From an uncultured Lachnospiraceae bacterium (lineage in GTDB: Bacteria > Bacillota > Clostridia > Lachnospirales > Lachnospiraceae): DNA of 12,884 nt. Shown here piece after piece: positions 1 through 6,381 of the stretch. Where the stretch lies: contig CAKRGM010000049.1 of NCBI GenBank assembly GCA_934330725.1, positions 1 to 12,884 on the forward strand, written 5' to 3'. Every line of letters begins with the position of its first letter. The stretch's first letter is position 1. The position numbers were made by a program, and so were the translations under genes. The notes below the pieces were generated by a model. That model worked only from the letters and a program-made list of their open reading frames with translations, was not told where the DNA came from and did no database searches.

Positions 1-318
1 CTGCTCCACTTGATACAGAATAGTAGGGTACGCTGTTCTCAATTTGTGTTGTTGCTTCTTTACCGTATATGAGCATTCTATTAAGGCTCCAAGCATTTCC
101 GGAAAGTCTATCTGGCTTCCAAGTTTTTTCCCATCAATTACTATTTCTCCTGATGACGGTCTTACAAGACCGCATATGCAACGCATAATCATTGTTTTTC
201 CCGAACCATTAATGCCCATAAATCCATATATTCTACCACAATTCATCTGACAGTTTATATCACTTAATATCTTATTTTGCCCAATAATTTTACTTAAATG
301 TCTTATTTCCAAATACAT
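1..318 (-). CDS. ABC transporter ATP-binding protein, N-terminal part (cut by window edge, possibly broken)
   Basis: Would be the cytoplasmic ATPase that powers the three membrane proteins encoded just upstream. The ATG at 316-318 is preceded by GGAGG six bases away. The first ~75 residues are typical: an ABC N-terminal strand, a Walker A loop GINGSGKT at about residues 34-41, then CGLVRPSSGEIVIDGKKL and DFPEMLGALIE, which match the drug/lantibiotic-type exporter ATPases. After GALIE (about nt 80) the frame stays open to the edge, but the residues (CSYTVKKQQHKLRT...) no longer resemble the expected '-PGF-P-YSG--NL' stretch. The other minus frame is also open from an ATG near nt 75 (MLIYGKEATTQIENS...), and it does not look like an ABC protein either. 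I infer a junction or rearrangement near nt 75-80. Q-loop, signature, Walker B and H-loop are not visible here. Confidence 0.85.
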   Translation of the reverse strand, partial: MYLEIRHLSKIIGQNKILSDINCQMNCGRIYGFMGINGSGKTMIMRCICGLVRPSSGEIVIDGKKLGSQIDFPEMLGALIECSYTVKKQQHKLRTAYPTILYQVEQ

Positions 319-345
319 AATAATCCTCCATGTCAGCATAATTTT
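319..345 (-). promoter_or_regulatory. Ribosome binding site of the ABC ATPase gene
   Basis: On the minus strand GGAGG is followed by six bases and the ATG at 318. It fixes the start of the partial ATPase and shows the gene has its own strong translation signal after a 46-bp gap from the permease stop. Confidence 0.6.
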
Positions 346-364
346 TCACAGTATTTTCATCTGA

Positions 365-1165
365 TTATTCAACATGTTTTTTGTAAATATCCTTCTCTTT
401 GATTCCAAATGACCCCATAACATATGAAACTACAATAAAAAATACACTTATCAGAATACACATATTGCCATTTACATCTTCATTTGACAGACGAATCATC
501 ATCAGCCCGCTTCCAGGTGAAAATTCTCCTGCCGAATAAATACCCGATATTAATATAAATGCTACAAATACATATCCAAGCTTTGGATTAAATATAAGTG
601 CAATTGCCATTTGAACATATGAAAGTGCTATGGAAACAACAAAAACCACCATCAAGTCTGTGATAAAACTACTATAAGTTTCATATCCGCTTCCTCCAAA
701 AAATTCTGCAACCTTTGTATGCAACGCACCTGTTTTCCCTGTAATAGCTGACATTATAAATATTGTGGAAATGACTGCAAGATAATATAAACATACACTT
801 ACAACGCACCAGATACATTTACTGTTCCACCACGATATACGTTTTTTAAGTCTTATAATATACTGCTGCCCGCTTCCATATAACTCATTGCTTGGATAAC
901 TGCCAACTATAATTGCCAGGAATAAATTTAATGCAAGCCAGAAACCATTTGGAACGACAAAGACACCTGTATCCTGAAGCAGCTTCATTCCCCTGAAATT
1001 CCAAAACAGATAATCTCCAAATGTAAATTCAGACACGCTTATAAATTTGCTGTATCTTATATAAAATGAAATACAGGAAAAAATAACAAGCAAAACTACG
1101 GCAATATATTTTTTCCACTGTAAAAAGCATCCGTTTTTTATGTCAAATTTTAGTATCTTTGTCAT
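365..1165 (-). CDS. ABC-2-type permease-like membrane protein (third of three)
   Basis: 266-residue integral membrane protein with about six hydrophobic helices (roughly residues 20-40, 74-92, 115-140, 165-190, 194-212, 232-250). A basic segment QQYIIRLKKRISWWNSKC precedes helix 3, as in the membrane subunits of clostridial peptide/antibiotic-immunity ABC transporters. It follows the previous permease by only 2 bp and precedes the ATPase gene by 46 bp, so it is surely co-transcribed. The ATG at 1165 has AAGGAAG upstream at good spacing. Substrate is not deducible. The subunit role is inferred from topology and from the neighbouring ATPase. Confidence 0.75.
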   Translation of the reverse strand: MTKILKFDIKNGCFLQWKKYIAVVLLVIFSCISFYIRYSKFISVSEFTFGDYLFWNFRGMKLLQDTGVFVVPNGFWLALNLFLAIIVGSYPSNELYGSGQQYIIRLKKRISWWNSKCIWCVVSVCLYYLAVISTIFIMSAITGKTGALHTKVAEFFGGSGYETYSSFITDLMVVFVVSIALSYVQMAIALIFNPKLGYVFVAFILISGIYSAGEFSPGSGLMMIRLSNEDVNGNMCILISVFFIVVSYVMGSFGIKEKDIYKKHVE

Positions 1166-1167
1166 AT

Positions 1168-1926
1168 TTACTTCCTTTCAAAGTAAAATTCACGTCTTTC
1201 GGCTAACAGCCTGTCTATTAAATAAACCAGTATTATAACTGCCACACTTATTAGAAACTGCTGTTGCATTAACTCTTTAAGAATATTTTCATATGATAAA
1301 TCCATACTTAATATCCCATTTAAATATCGTCTGTCAGCAAAACGAACTGCAAACAATATTATCCATACAAAAGCTTCTTTTTGAATAAGCCAGAAAAATC
1401 CTAAATATATAATTTCAACCGTAATAATAAACAGTATTGAACCCGCTATAAAAAATAACATAATCTTTGTATATGAAATATCCTTTATCATTTTGTTTAC
1501 ATATGCAAAATAACTTATTTCTTTATCCCAGTTAATCAATGTTGATGTATAATTTAATGAGAAAATAATCGTACAGAATACATAAACCAATCCATAAATT
1601 ACTGCATGACATACTATTTTTGTGGTTTGTCTGTTTAATATTTTTATTCTTGAACCATTCATAATAAGATTTGAATATCTAAAATCATTTTTTGAATTTA
1701 TCATCACATCGGCAAGTATAACTGCAAAAAGCAGAATATTACTATTAAACATGCTGCTGTTTTTAACTATAAAATCCGCCACACATAACGATACACAGCC
1801 ACTCTTATTCATATATATTGCATTCTTCCATACATTTACATATGCAAATAATGCCATAATAGTAATTAACCCACCGGTTACAATAATATTGCCTCTTTTT
1901 ATATGCCATCCTACATTTTGTTTCAT
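1168..1926 (-). CDS. ABC-2-type permease-like membrane protein (second of three)
   Basis: 252-residue polytopic membrane protein with about six hydrophobic stretches (near residues 13-33, 61-76, 103-125, 153-180, 184-195 and 222-242). The N-terminus is short and basic (MKQNVGWHIKRGN). It shares general layout with its two neighbours but little obvious sequence, so it is not a simple recent duplicate. AAGGAA lies eight bases before the ATG, 17 bp after the stop of the preceding permease. No catalytic motif is visible. I take it as a membrane subunit of the same ABC complex on the basis of operon position and topology; a stand-alone membrane protein is the alternative. Confidence 0.65.
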   Translation of the reverse strand: MKQNVGWHIKRGNIIVTGGLITIMALFAYVNVWKNAIYMNKSGCVSLCVADFIVKNSSMFNSNILLFAVILADVMINSKNDFRYSNLIMNGSRIKILNRQTTKIVCHAVIYGLVYVFCTIIFSLNYTSTLINWDKEISYFAYVNKMIKDISYTKIMLFFIAGSILFIITVEIIYLGFFWLIQKEAFVWIILFAVRFADRRYLNGILSMDLSYENILKELMQQQFLISVAVIILVYLIDRLLAERREFYFERK

Positions 1927-1943
1927 AATATAAATTCCTTGCT

Positions 1944-2783
1944 TTAAGATAAAATATCCTGCTTTTTACCTCTGTATAAAAACTCCCAAAATGCAATCAC
2001 AATTAAAATTATAATTTCCACCATTAGTGAAGGTATTCTCGGTCCATCATATACTGGATTGACAACATTCATAGGCTGCCATACATATGCCTCTAAAAGA
2101 TCTGCACCAGACATTATTACAAGACATAATACAAATGGAAATAACAATACTGTATATATTCTCTTCGCATAAAATGCCACATATAATGCCGTCACTGCCA
2201 ATACACCAGCAAAAATAAAAATTAACAAAACTGATATTATGCAAAATAATTCCGGATGTAGAAAATATAAAGAAGACATTGATGTTTTAGGTTCTACATG
2301 ACACATTCCATCAGCCGGCTGCGGTAAAATACATGGCAGAACTGACGCACATAATATAAAATTTAGCACAAGGGGGATAATTACGACCATTCCGCCACTA
2401 ATAAACGTAGAAACAAATTTTGCCCTTAAATAATCTTTCTTTCTGACCCTGGTACAAATATAATTAATAAAATTATTTTTGTTATCCTTATAAAACGAAG
2501 CGGCAAAAGGAAGCACCACCAGAAGAGGCATAATAAGAAAGAAAAATGCTGCATATTTTGAATCCGATGTTCCTATCCATGATTCATACACATTGTCAGG
2601 ATACAACATTGCATAAGCACTATAATCATTCATCCATTCGTCCAAATGTAATGCATATTGCAGTCCATAATTTACCCAGTCCGCTATTACAATAATGCAT
2701 CCAATAAATAATGAAAGATAAAATCCTGGAGTTTTAAATGCTCTTCTCAATTCAAACCTGTATATATTCATAAACCTACTCAT
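1944..2783 (-). CDS. ABC-2-type permease-like membrane protein (first of three)
   Basis: 279 residues with about six hydrophobic helices (near 17-37, 80-100, 128-150, 176-205, 212-231, 250-268). A long extracytoplasmic loop lies between helices 1 and 2. A basic cytoplasmic stretch (NNFINYICTRVRKKDYLRAK) sits before helix 3, a layout common in ABC-2 exporter/immunity permeases. Its ATG overlaps the stop of the upstream anchored-protein gene by 8 bp (ATGAGTAG), indicating translational coupling; a second ATG four codons in (M5) is also possible. Function as half of a transporter is inferred from topology and the ATPase at the end of the operon. Confidence 0.75.
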   Translation of the reverse strand: MSRFMNIYRFELRRAFKTPGFYLSLFIGCIIVIADWVNYGLQYALHLDEWMNDYSAYAMLYPDNVYESWIGTSDSKYAAFFFLIMPLLVVLPFAASFYKDNKNNFINYICTRVRKKDYLRAKFVSTFISGGMVVIIPLVLNFILCASVLPCILPQPADGMCHVEPKTSMSSLYFLHPELFCIISVLLIFIFAGVLAVTALYVAFYAKRIYTVLLFPFVLCLVIMSGADLLEAYVWQPMNVVNPVYDGPRIPSLMVEIIILIVIAFWEFLYRGKKQDILS

Positions 2784-3324
2784 CCTCCAAATCCCTGACT
2801 TTCTCAGATATATCTATATGAATAAAATAATTTGAAGCATCCTCTTCCTTCCCTGGAAAACACTGCTCATTTAATCCATTAGGATTAAATACAAAATCTA
2901 TTTTATGCTCTGTATTTTGGGTATCTTCATCTTTTAAAACATAATACAGTTCCAACTGTTTTTCTTCCCCCGGACTTAATTTACAATGAAAATGCTGTAC
3001 CATCTCAGGTGGATAATCATACGGAAGCATTAAAAATGGCTCATTTACTGAACCGGGTAAATCAGAATAAAGTATCCAGTTAGTATTAAGAGTCAGCTCT
3101 ACATCTATTTCACGGCTATTCTTTATATTCATGCAAACTTTTACGGCTGTATTTTCAGGATTGTAAAGTTCTTCAATATAATCATCCGCCTTTGTTTCGT
3201 TATTTTTACTGTCTGAACCATTAATATGCAACCGCGGAAAAATAAACTTTATACAAACCCATACCAATATGCATACAACTATCACAGAACCTACAATAAT
3301 CTTTTTAACTTTTCCTGTATTCAT
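2776..3324 (-). CDS. Membrane-anchored protein with extracytoplasmic domain, unknown family
   Basis: 182 residues: a short basic start (MNTGKVKK), one hydrophobic anchor at about residues 8-30, an Asn/Ser/Lys-rich linker at 35-50, then a soluble domain of about 130 residues, probably outside the cell. The domain is acidic and rich in alternating polar/hydrophobic strand-like segments (VKVCMNIKNSREIDVELTLN; KQLELYYVLKD; HKIDFVFNPNG), suggesting a beta-sandwich. There is no lipobox or catalytic motif. The stop overlaps the first permease start. Because it sits between the secreted protein and the permeases it may hold or recognise the secreted product at the membrane, but that is inference. I do not recognise the family. 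The ribosome site is weak (AAAGAAAG). Confidence 0.7.
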   Translation of the reverse strand: MNTGKVKKIIVGSVIVVCILVWVCIKFIFPRLHINGSDSKNNETKADDYIEELYNPENTAVKVCMNIKNSREIDVELTLNTNWILYSDLPGSVNEPFLMLPYDYPPEMVQHFHCKLSPGEEKQLELYYVLKDEDTQNTEHKIDFVFNPNGLNEQCFPGKEEDASNYFIHIDISEKVRDLEDE

Positions 3325-3372
3325 CTTCTTTCTTTATGCCTCTCTTAATACACCGCTTATTAACTTAAAGTC

Positions 3373-3834
3373 TTAAATACTATCAGGACTCCATAAAATA
3401 TAAATATGATTATGGTGTCCATCACCCGGATCAAAAAGTAAAGAAGCATTAGCGTATCTTCTTTCATGTACTAAATTAGGAAGGTATCTTGCCTGCCCTT
3501 TTTTACAATCTCTAGATCTGCCATATGTACAATCATAATATGCAGTATTTCCATTACCTTGACCCATTACTCTTATATATGATATATCTGAATTGGATCC
3601 TTTATTATACACATATGCAGATGTTGCATCTCTTTTTTGTCTAAAAGGAGTGCTCAAATCAGTTATCTCACATTCGTCTGTATTAATATAATACTCAAAT
3701 ACTGTATCATGATAATTTCCTGCTGCATTAACATATACTACCGAACCTGTTTTTAAAACCGAAAATAATATCAAGGTTATTCCAAACGCTATTAGTTTTT
3801 TTGCTAATCCACTCATTTCTCTTGACTTAATCAT
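3373..3834 (-). CDS. Small secreted protein, DUF2712-like
   Basis: 153 residues with a clear Sec signal peptide: basic N-terminus (KSREMSGLAKK), hydrophobic core at about 14-27, and a cleavage site near VNA|AGNYHDT (after residue 37 or 38). The mature part of about 115 residues is polar and Gly/Asn/Tyr-rich with three cysteines (55, 102, 109), and ends in the motif WSPDSI. The pattern 'NYHDT ... Y-I ... R-K-DATSAYVYN ... Y-RVMGQG ... C ... N-V-ER-Y--A-L ... WSPDS' fits my memory of the uncharacterised DUF2712 family; a search was not possible. A lactococcin-972-like peptide is a looser alternative. It is the first gene behind the LytTR-box promoter, so it is the most likely regulated effector. 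AAAGGAG lies nine bases before the ATG; M7 lacks a comparable site. Confidence 0.72.
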   Translation of the reverse strand: MIKSREMSGLAKKLIAFGITLILFSVLKTGSVVYVNAAGNYHDTVFEYYINTDECEITDLSTPFRQKRDATSAYVYNKGSNSDISYIRVMGQGNGNTAYYDCTYGRSRDCKKGQARYLPNLVHERRYANASLLFDPGDGHHNHIYILWSPDSI

Positions 3835-3848
3835 ATAATTTTTCTCCT

Positions 3849-3890
3849 TTACAAATCTCTTTTTACTACTACCTTTATAATACCTAACAT
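3849..3890 (-). CDS. Possible leader micro-ORF 2 (13 codons)
   Basis: In the leader of the secreted-protein gene: ATG at 3888-3890, peptide MLGIIKVVVKRDL, stop TAA lying inside the AAAGGAG ribosome site of the next gene. Its start overlaps the stop of micro-ORF 1. It has no well-spaced ribosome site of its own, so any translation would be by coupling. Could be chance. Confidence 0.2.
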   Translation of the reverse strand: MLGIIKVVVKRDL

Positions 3891-3913
3891 ATTGTTAAAA
3901 CTTTTCCCTCCAT
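3884..3913 (-). CDS. Possible leader micro-ORF 1 (9 codons)
   Basis: ATG at 3911-3913, peptide MEGKVLTIC, stop TAG. It is preceded by AAGGAGG (3925-3931), the strongest Shine-Dalgarno in this leader, 11 bases upstream. That good ribosome site lies far from the annotated gene (start 3834), so either it serves this micro-ORF or it is a standby or decoy site. No homology can be claimed. Confidence 0.25.
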   Translation of the reverse strand: MEGKVLTIC

Positions 3914-3948
3914 TATTATAAAAACCTCCTTCTTAAGTATTTTTGTCT

Positions 3949-3954
3949 ATCATA
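3949..3954 (-). promoter_or_regulatory. -10 box of the LytTR-controlled effector operon
   Basis: TATGAT on the minus strand (5 of 6 to consensus). At 17 bases upstream there is only CGTTTT, a poor -35, as expected of an activator-dependent promoter. The LytTR repeats end 29 bp upstream. It predicts transcription starting near 3942 and a leader of roughly 105 nt before the secreted-protein ATG. Confidence 0.6.
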
Positions 3955-3983
3955 CACTATTTTTTAATCTAAAAACGGACTTT

Positions 3984-4013
3984 GCGAAATCCGTAGATAA
4001 AACGGCGAAATTC
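3984..4013 (-). promoter_or_regulatory. LytTR-type operator: two 9-bp direct repeats, 12-bp spacer
   Basis: On the plus strand GCGAAATCC (3984-3992) and GCGAAATTC (4005-4013) match at 8 of 9 positions and are separated by exactly 12 bp, so they recur every 21 bp on the same face of the helix. This 9-12-9 geometry, about 30 bp upstream of the -10 box, is that of AgrA/ComE/PlnC-type LytTR regulators. A LytTR regulator is encoded at 5615-6319. That it binds here is inferred from geometry and proximity. Confidence 0.65.
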
Positions 4014-4251
4014 ATAGTTAAATAATCTTTTAATTATCTATCTGCCATACAATATTTTCTCTGTTGTTTCATGTGCGCACACTTTTATATTTAAAATATA
4101 CCTGCTATATACCTTCTGTCTATACAATATGTATATTCTACAAGATTCTGGTACAACTGACAGATTTATGTATTTTTTTCTTGCATCCTCAAAATACACA
4201 AAATGAATGATATCTTTTCATTGTATTATTTTTCTGTATGACTACAAAATA
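4014..4251. other. AT-rich intergenic stretch, no gene seen
   Basis: About 240 bp between the operator and the kinase terminator. It contains short ATG-led frames on the minus strand (10-12 codons), but none has a ribosome site or an AgrD-like shape. An 8-bp palindrome GTGCGCAC occurs near 4073-4080. I see no RNA gene or riboswitch fold. Confidence 0.5.
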
Positions 4252-4309
4252 ACAAAAAGGCTGAAAATAGTGATTTATATTTACAACTCACTATTTCCAG
4301 CCTTTTTGT
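4252..4309 (-). terminator. Intrinsic terminator after the sensor kinase gene
   Basis: Inverted repeat 4252-4273 / 4288-4309: a 22-bp stem around AAAAAGGCTG with a 14-nt loop. The single imperfect pair is G-U in the minus-strand RNA but A-C in the plus-strand RNA, so the hairpin is best for minus-strand transcripts. A T-run (TTTTTGTTATTTT) follows in that direction. It begins 15 bp after the kinase stop and separates the two-component unit from the effector operon. Confidence 0.85.
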
Positions 4310-4323
4310 ACTATACTCCAGAA

Positions 4324-4935
4324 TTAAGAAATAAATAATACAATATTTATCTTAAACCATTCTTCATCATATTTTATCTCACAATCCCCATGATATTTAC
4401 TGACTATATGTTTAATATTATCTAATCCAATACCATGATTTTTTGTATCCTCCTTTGCAGAAATTATTTTATTTGCCACTTTTTTTATCTTTCCATTATA
4501 TTTATTTGTCATATCAATAAACAGGCAATTTTGATTATATCTGACATTTATTATAATTTCAGGTTTTTCGATCTGCTCTGATGCTTCAATAGCATTATCA
4601 AAAAGATTACCAAACACTACATTCATATCAAAGGTCGACAGCTTTACGTCCTCCGGTATAGCTATATGTTTTGTTATGGCAATTCCTTTCTCTCCCGCCA
4701 CTGTAAGCATATAATTTAACACACCGTCAATTTGTATATTTCCAGTACCTACTATATTACCGGGTAAACTAATACTTTCTTTCATGGAATTAATATAACT
4801 GATAATCTCATCATCTTTATGTGCATGTGCCAAAGCCAGAATTTCCAGCATATGATGTTTCATATCATGACGCATTGAACGAACTGTTCTTGCATTATCA
4901 ATATTAACCCTCATTTGATTTTCATACATTTCCAT
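4324..4935 (-). CDS. AgrC/HPK10-type sensor kinase, C-terminal catalytic half (split by in-frame TAA)
   Basis: 203 residues forming the whole catalytic core of a peptide-sensing histidine kinase. The H-box SMRHDMKHH carries the predicted phospho-His at residue 23, the N-box is NLFDNAIEA (N114), and the G-box is NHGIGLDNIKHIVSKYHGD (about 167-183). These are the GHKL ATPase features that would phosphorylate the neighbouring response regulator. The ATG directly follows the TAA that ends the membrane half, in the same reading frame. The sequence YLRK-stop-MEMYENQ reads as an intact YLRKQMEMYENQ with one CAA-to-TAA change (inferred). Reinitiation on the abutting ATG is possible but there is no good Shine-Dalgarno. 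A soluble, sensorless kinase or a pseudogene fragment are the alternatives. A strong terminator follows. Confidence 0.8.
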   Translation of the reverse strand: MEMYENQMRVNIDNARTVRSMRHDMKHHMLEILALAHAHKDDEIISYINSMKESISLPGNIVGTGNIQIDGVLNYMLTVAGEKGIAITKHIAIPEDVKLSTFDMNVVFGNLFDNAIEASEQIEKPEIIINVRYNQNCLFIDMTNKYNGKIKKVANKIISAKEDTKNHGIGLDNIKHIVSKYHGDCEIKYDEEWFKINIVLFIS

Positions 4936-5601
4936 TTATTTTCTCAAGTACATATTTTCACGTTCACTGATGTACTTATCGGTCATAGTATTATACAGGT
5001 AATAAACAATCATATTTAATACTAAAAGTGTAACACCTATAAACACATTACTTACCCGTGATTCCATATTATCATATAAAATTACAACTAATGTACATAT
5101 GCTTACCACAGCCAGCAAAATCAAATACCACCACTGGGCCGTAATTATATTTTCTTTTTTCTTTCCAATTATTTTTTCTATTAATACAGCTATAATAAAA
5201 AAGAGAAATACCGATAAAAAAGGACCTAATACATCATAATTGGTACAACTTGGATTGTTAATAGAAATACATGCAGCAAGAAAATCCGACACCACACTTA
5301 CAGCTAATATAAGTATAGAAAATAACAGTCTTTTCTTAATATTCCCCTTATATGACATTGTAATTATAAATATCCCACTAAACGTCACAAGAATATTTAT
5401 AATTGCATTATGAAATACCAAATATACAAATGTAGTTAATATATACGATATTATAAATGTGATATATCGCAATTTTTTATGTGACTTATCTTCAAAAAAC
5501 AAGCTACAGTATTTTTGAATTATAAACAATCTTGCAATTTCTGTAAAAACAGTTACAATCACATCTACCTGGAAATCCATATTCCTTATCACTCCATTCA
5601 T
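4936..5601 (-). CDS. AgrC-like sensor kinase, N-terminal membrane sensor half (split by in-frame TAA)
   Basis: 221 residues, almost all membrane: six or seven hydrophobic helices (near 10-30, 44-64, 66-84, 91-112, 124-144, 157-176, 186-203), followed by the start of a dimerisation coil (DKYISERENMYLRK) that ends at the TAA at 4936-4938. This is the usual AgrC/HPK10 sensor layout, where the helices receive a peptide signal. The kinase core continues in the same frame right after the stop, so the two are one ancestral gene of about 425 codons. ATG at 5601 has AAAGGG nine bases upstream; M8 is a less likely start. It lies 13 bp after the regulator gene, in the same transcript. Confidence 0.78.
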   Translation of the reverse strand: MNGVIRNMDFQVDVIVTVFTEIARLFIIQKYCSLFFEDKSHKKLRYITFIISYILTTFVYLVFHNAIINILVTFSGIFIITMSYKGNIKKRLLFSILILAVSVVSDFLAACISINNPSCTNYDVLGPFLSVFLFFIIAVLIEKIIGKKKENIITAQWWYLILLAVVSICTLVVILYDNMESRVSNVFIGVTLLVLNMIVYYLYNTMTDKYISERENMYLRK

Positions 5602-5614
5602 TATTCACAACCCT

Positions 5615-5872
5615 TTACATGCACTCATTGTACTCACGTAGCCTTGTACGAAATAATGCTCTGTTTGGCTGGCTGATATTTATTTCAGAACCATTCTGCA
5701 TAACTACATGATCATAGTAACACTCCACAACATATTTTAAATTAACTATATATGATTGTCCAATCATAACAAACTGTGATGGTAATTTTTCTGATTCTGT
5801 TTTTAATTTGCCAGTGAATTCCTGAACAGAATTATCATATAAATGTATCTCAATATGCTTATTCCTGCTCAT
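5615..5872 (-). CDS. LytTR DNA-binding domain, C-terminal part of the split response regulator
   Basis: 85 residues matching a LytTR domain: MSRNKHIEIHLYD, then EFTGKLKTESEKLP, FVMIGQSYIVNLKYV, and the C-terminal INISQPNRALFRTRLREY. The 19 codons upstream (5873-5929) are in the same frame and read as the missing first strand (NQYRIPIGKIQYL), up to a TAA at 5930-5932 that ends the receiver part. So the ancestral protein was one receiver-LytTR regulator. From this ATG alone the domain lacks its first beta strand and has only a weak ribosome site, so it is probably not functional unless the TAA is read through. The kinase gene follows 13 bp later. The DNA site it would bind is likely the 3984-4013 repeat. 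Confidence 0.75.
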   Translation of the reverse strand: MSRNKHIEIHLYDNSVQEFTGKLKTESEKLPSQFVMIGQSYIVNLKYVVECYYDHVVMQNGSEINISQPNRALFRTRLREYNECM

Positions 5873-5929
5873 TAAATACTGTATCTTACCAATTGGAATT
5901 CTATATTGATTTCTATGGTATGTATACCG

Positions 5930-6319
5930 TTAAAATCTCTTATCCTGCTTATCAACTAACAGTAATTTTCCCAACAGCTCATTTACCTTGCCCTGTTCAA
6001 CTGGTTTTATTAAAAAATCGTATGGATGTACCTGAAACAGCTCCATTGCATAATTCATTTTAGACGATATATATACAATCTGCATATTAGCATCTGATAA
6101 CAGCTCCCTTATATACTTACCAACAGCAACTCCATTTTTCCCCGGTAATTCAATATCTATATGTATTTTATTATTTAAATCTTTACAGCATTTTTCTCCT
6201 GTATCCCAGGAATATACCTCAACGCAGTCTCCTGTCTCTTTAAAATACTCATAAACATAATTCTCCACATCCGTACACACACTCTTTGCATCATCACAAA
6301 TACCTATATGATAATTCAA
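5930..6319 (-). CDS. Response regulator receiver domain, N-terminal part of the split LytTR regulator
   Basis: 129 residues from a TTG start at 6317-6319 with GGAGG nine bases upstream (6329-6333). An in-frame ATG at 6373 would add 18 non-homologous residues (ICRWLLWRIVK...) and has no such site. Receiver features: acidic pair D9-D10 (ICDDA), phospho-acceptor D55 in HIDIELPGKNG, S85/S86, and K105 in the LIKP motif. Normally about five more hydrophobic residues form strand 3 before that Asp ('..DLIFLDIELPG'); here NNKIHIDIELPG looks shortened by an in-frame deletion. The frame ends at TAA 5930-5932 after DKQDKRF, while the LytTR domain continues in the same frame beyond. First gene of the two-component transcript, downstream of the glucokinase terminator. 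Confidence 0.75.
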   Translation of the reverse strand: MNYHIGICDDAKSVCTDVENYVYEYFKETGDCVEVYSWDTGEKCCKDLNNKIHIDIELPGKNGVAVGKYIRELLSDANMQIVYISSKMNYAMELFQVHPYDFLIKPVEQGKVNELLGKLLLVDKQDKRF

Positions 6320-6356
6320 CTTAACAATCCTCCATAACAACCACCTGCATATTGTC

Positions 6357-6381
6357 TTAATGGTAATAAGCACGCCATTAA
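6357..6381. repeat. 7-bp inverted repeat upstream of the response regulator
   Basis: TTAATGG (6357-6363) and CCATTAA (6375-6381) with an 11-bp spacer, about 40-60 bp upstream of the TTG start. This could be an operator or chance in AT-rich DNA. No clear -10/-35 pair was found in 6320-6410. Confidence 0.25.

Noticed and set aside
44..250. Plus-strand 68-codon frame
   Set aside because: It is antisense to the clear ABC ATPase Walker A region and has no ribosome site.
4014..4251. Short minus-strand frames of 10-12 codons as an AgrD-like signal peptide gene
   Set aside because: No ribosome site, no amphipathic leader, no Cys-containing core followed by an acidic tail; length is that of chance frames.
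4936..5932. TAA reassigned as a sense codon in this organism, given two internal TAA codons
   Set aside because: The long housekeeping ORFs (uvrC, hprK, dehydrogenase) contain no internal TAA, and several genes end in TAA just before good terminators. Local decay is simpler.
6320..6373. Response regulator starting at the ATG at 6373
   Set aside because: The extra 18 residues are not receiver-like, while a TTG at 6319 with GGAGG nine bases away starts exactly at the conserved NYHIGICDD.
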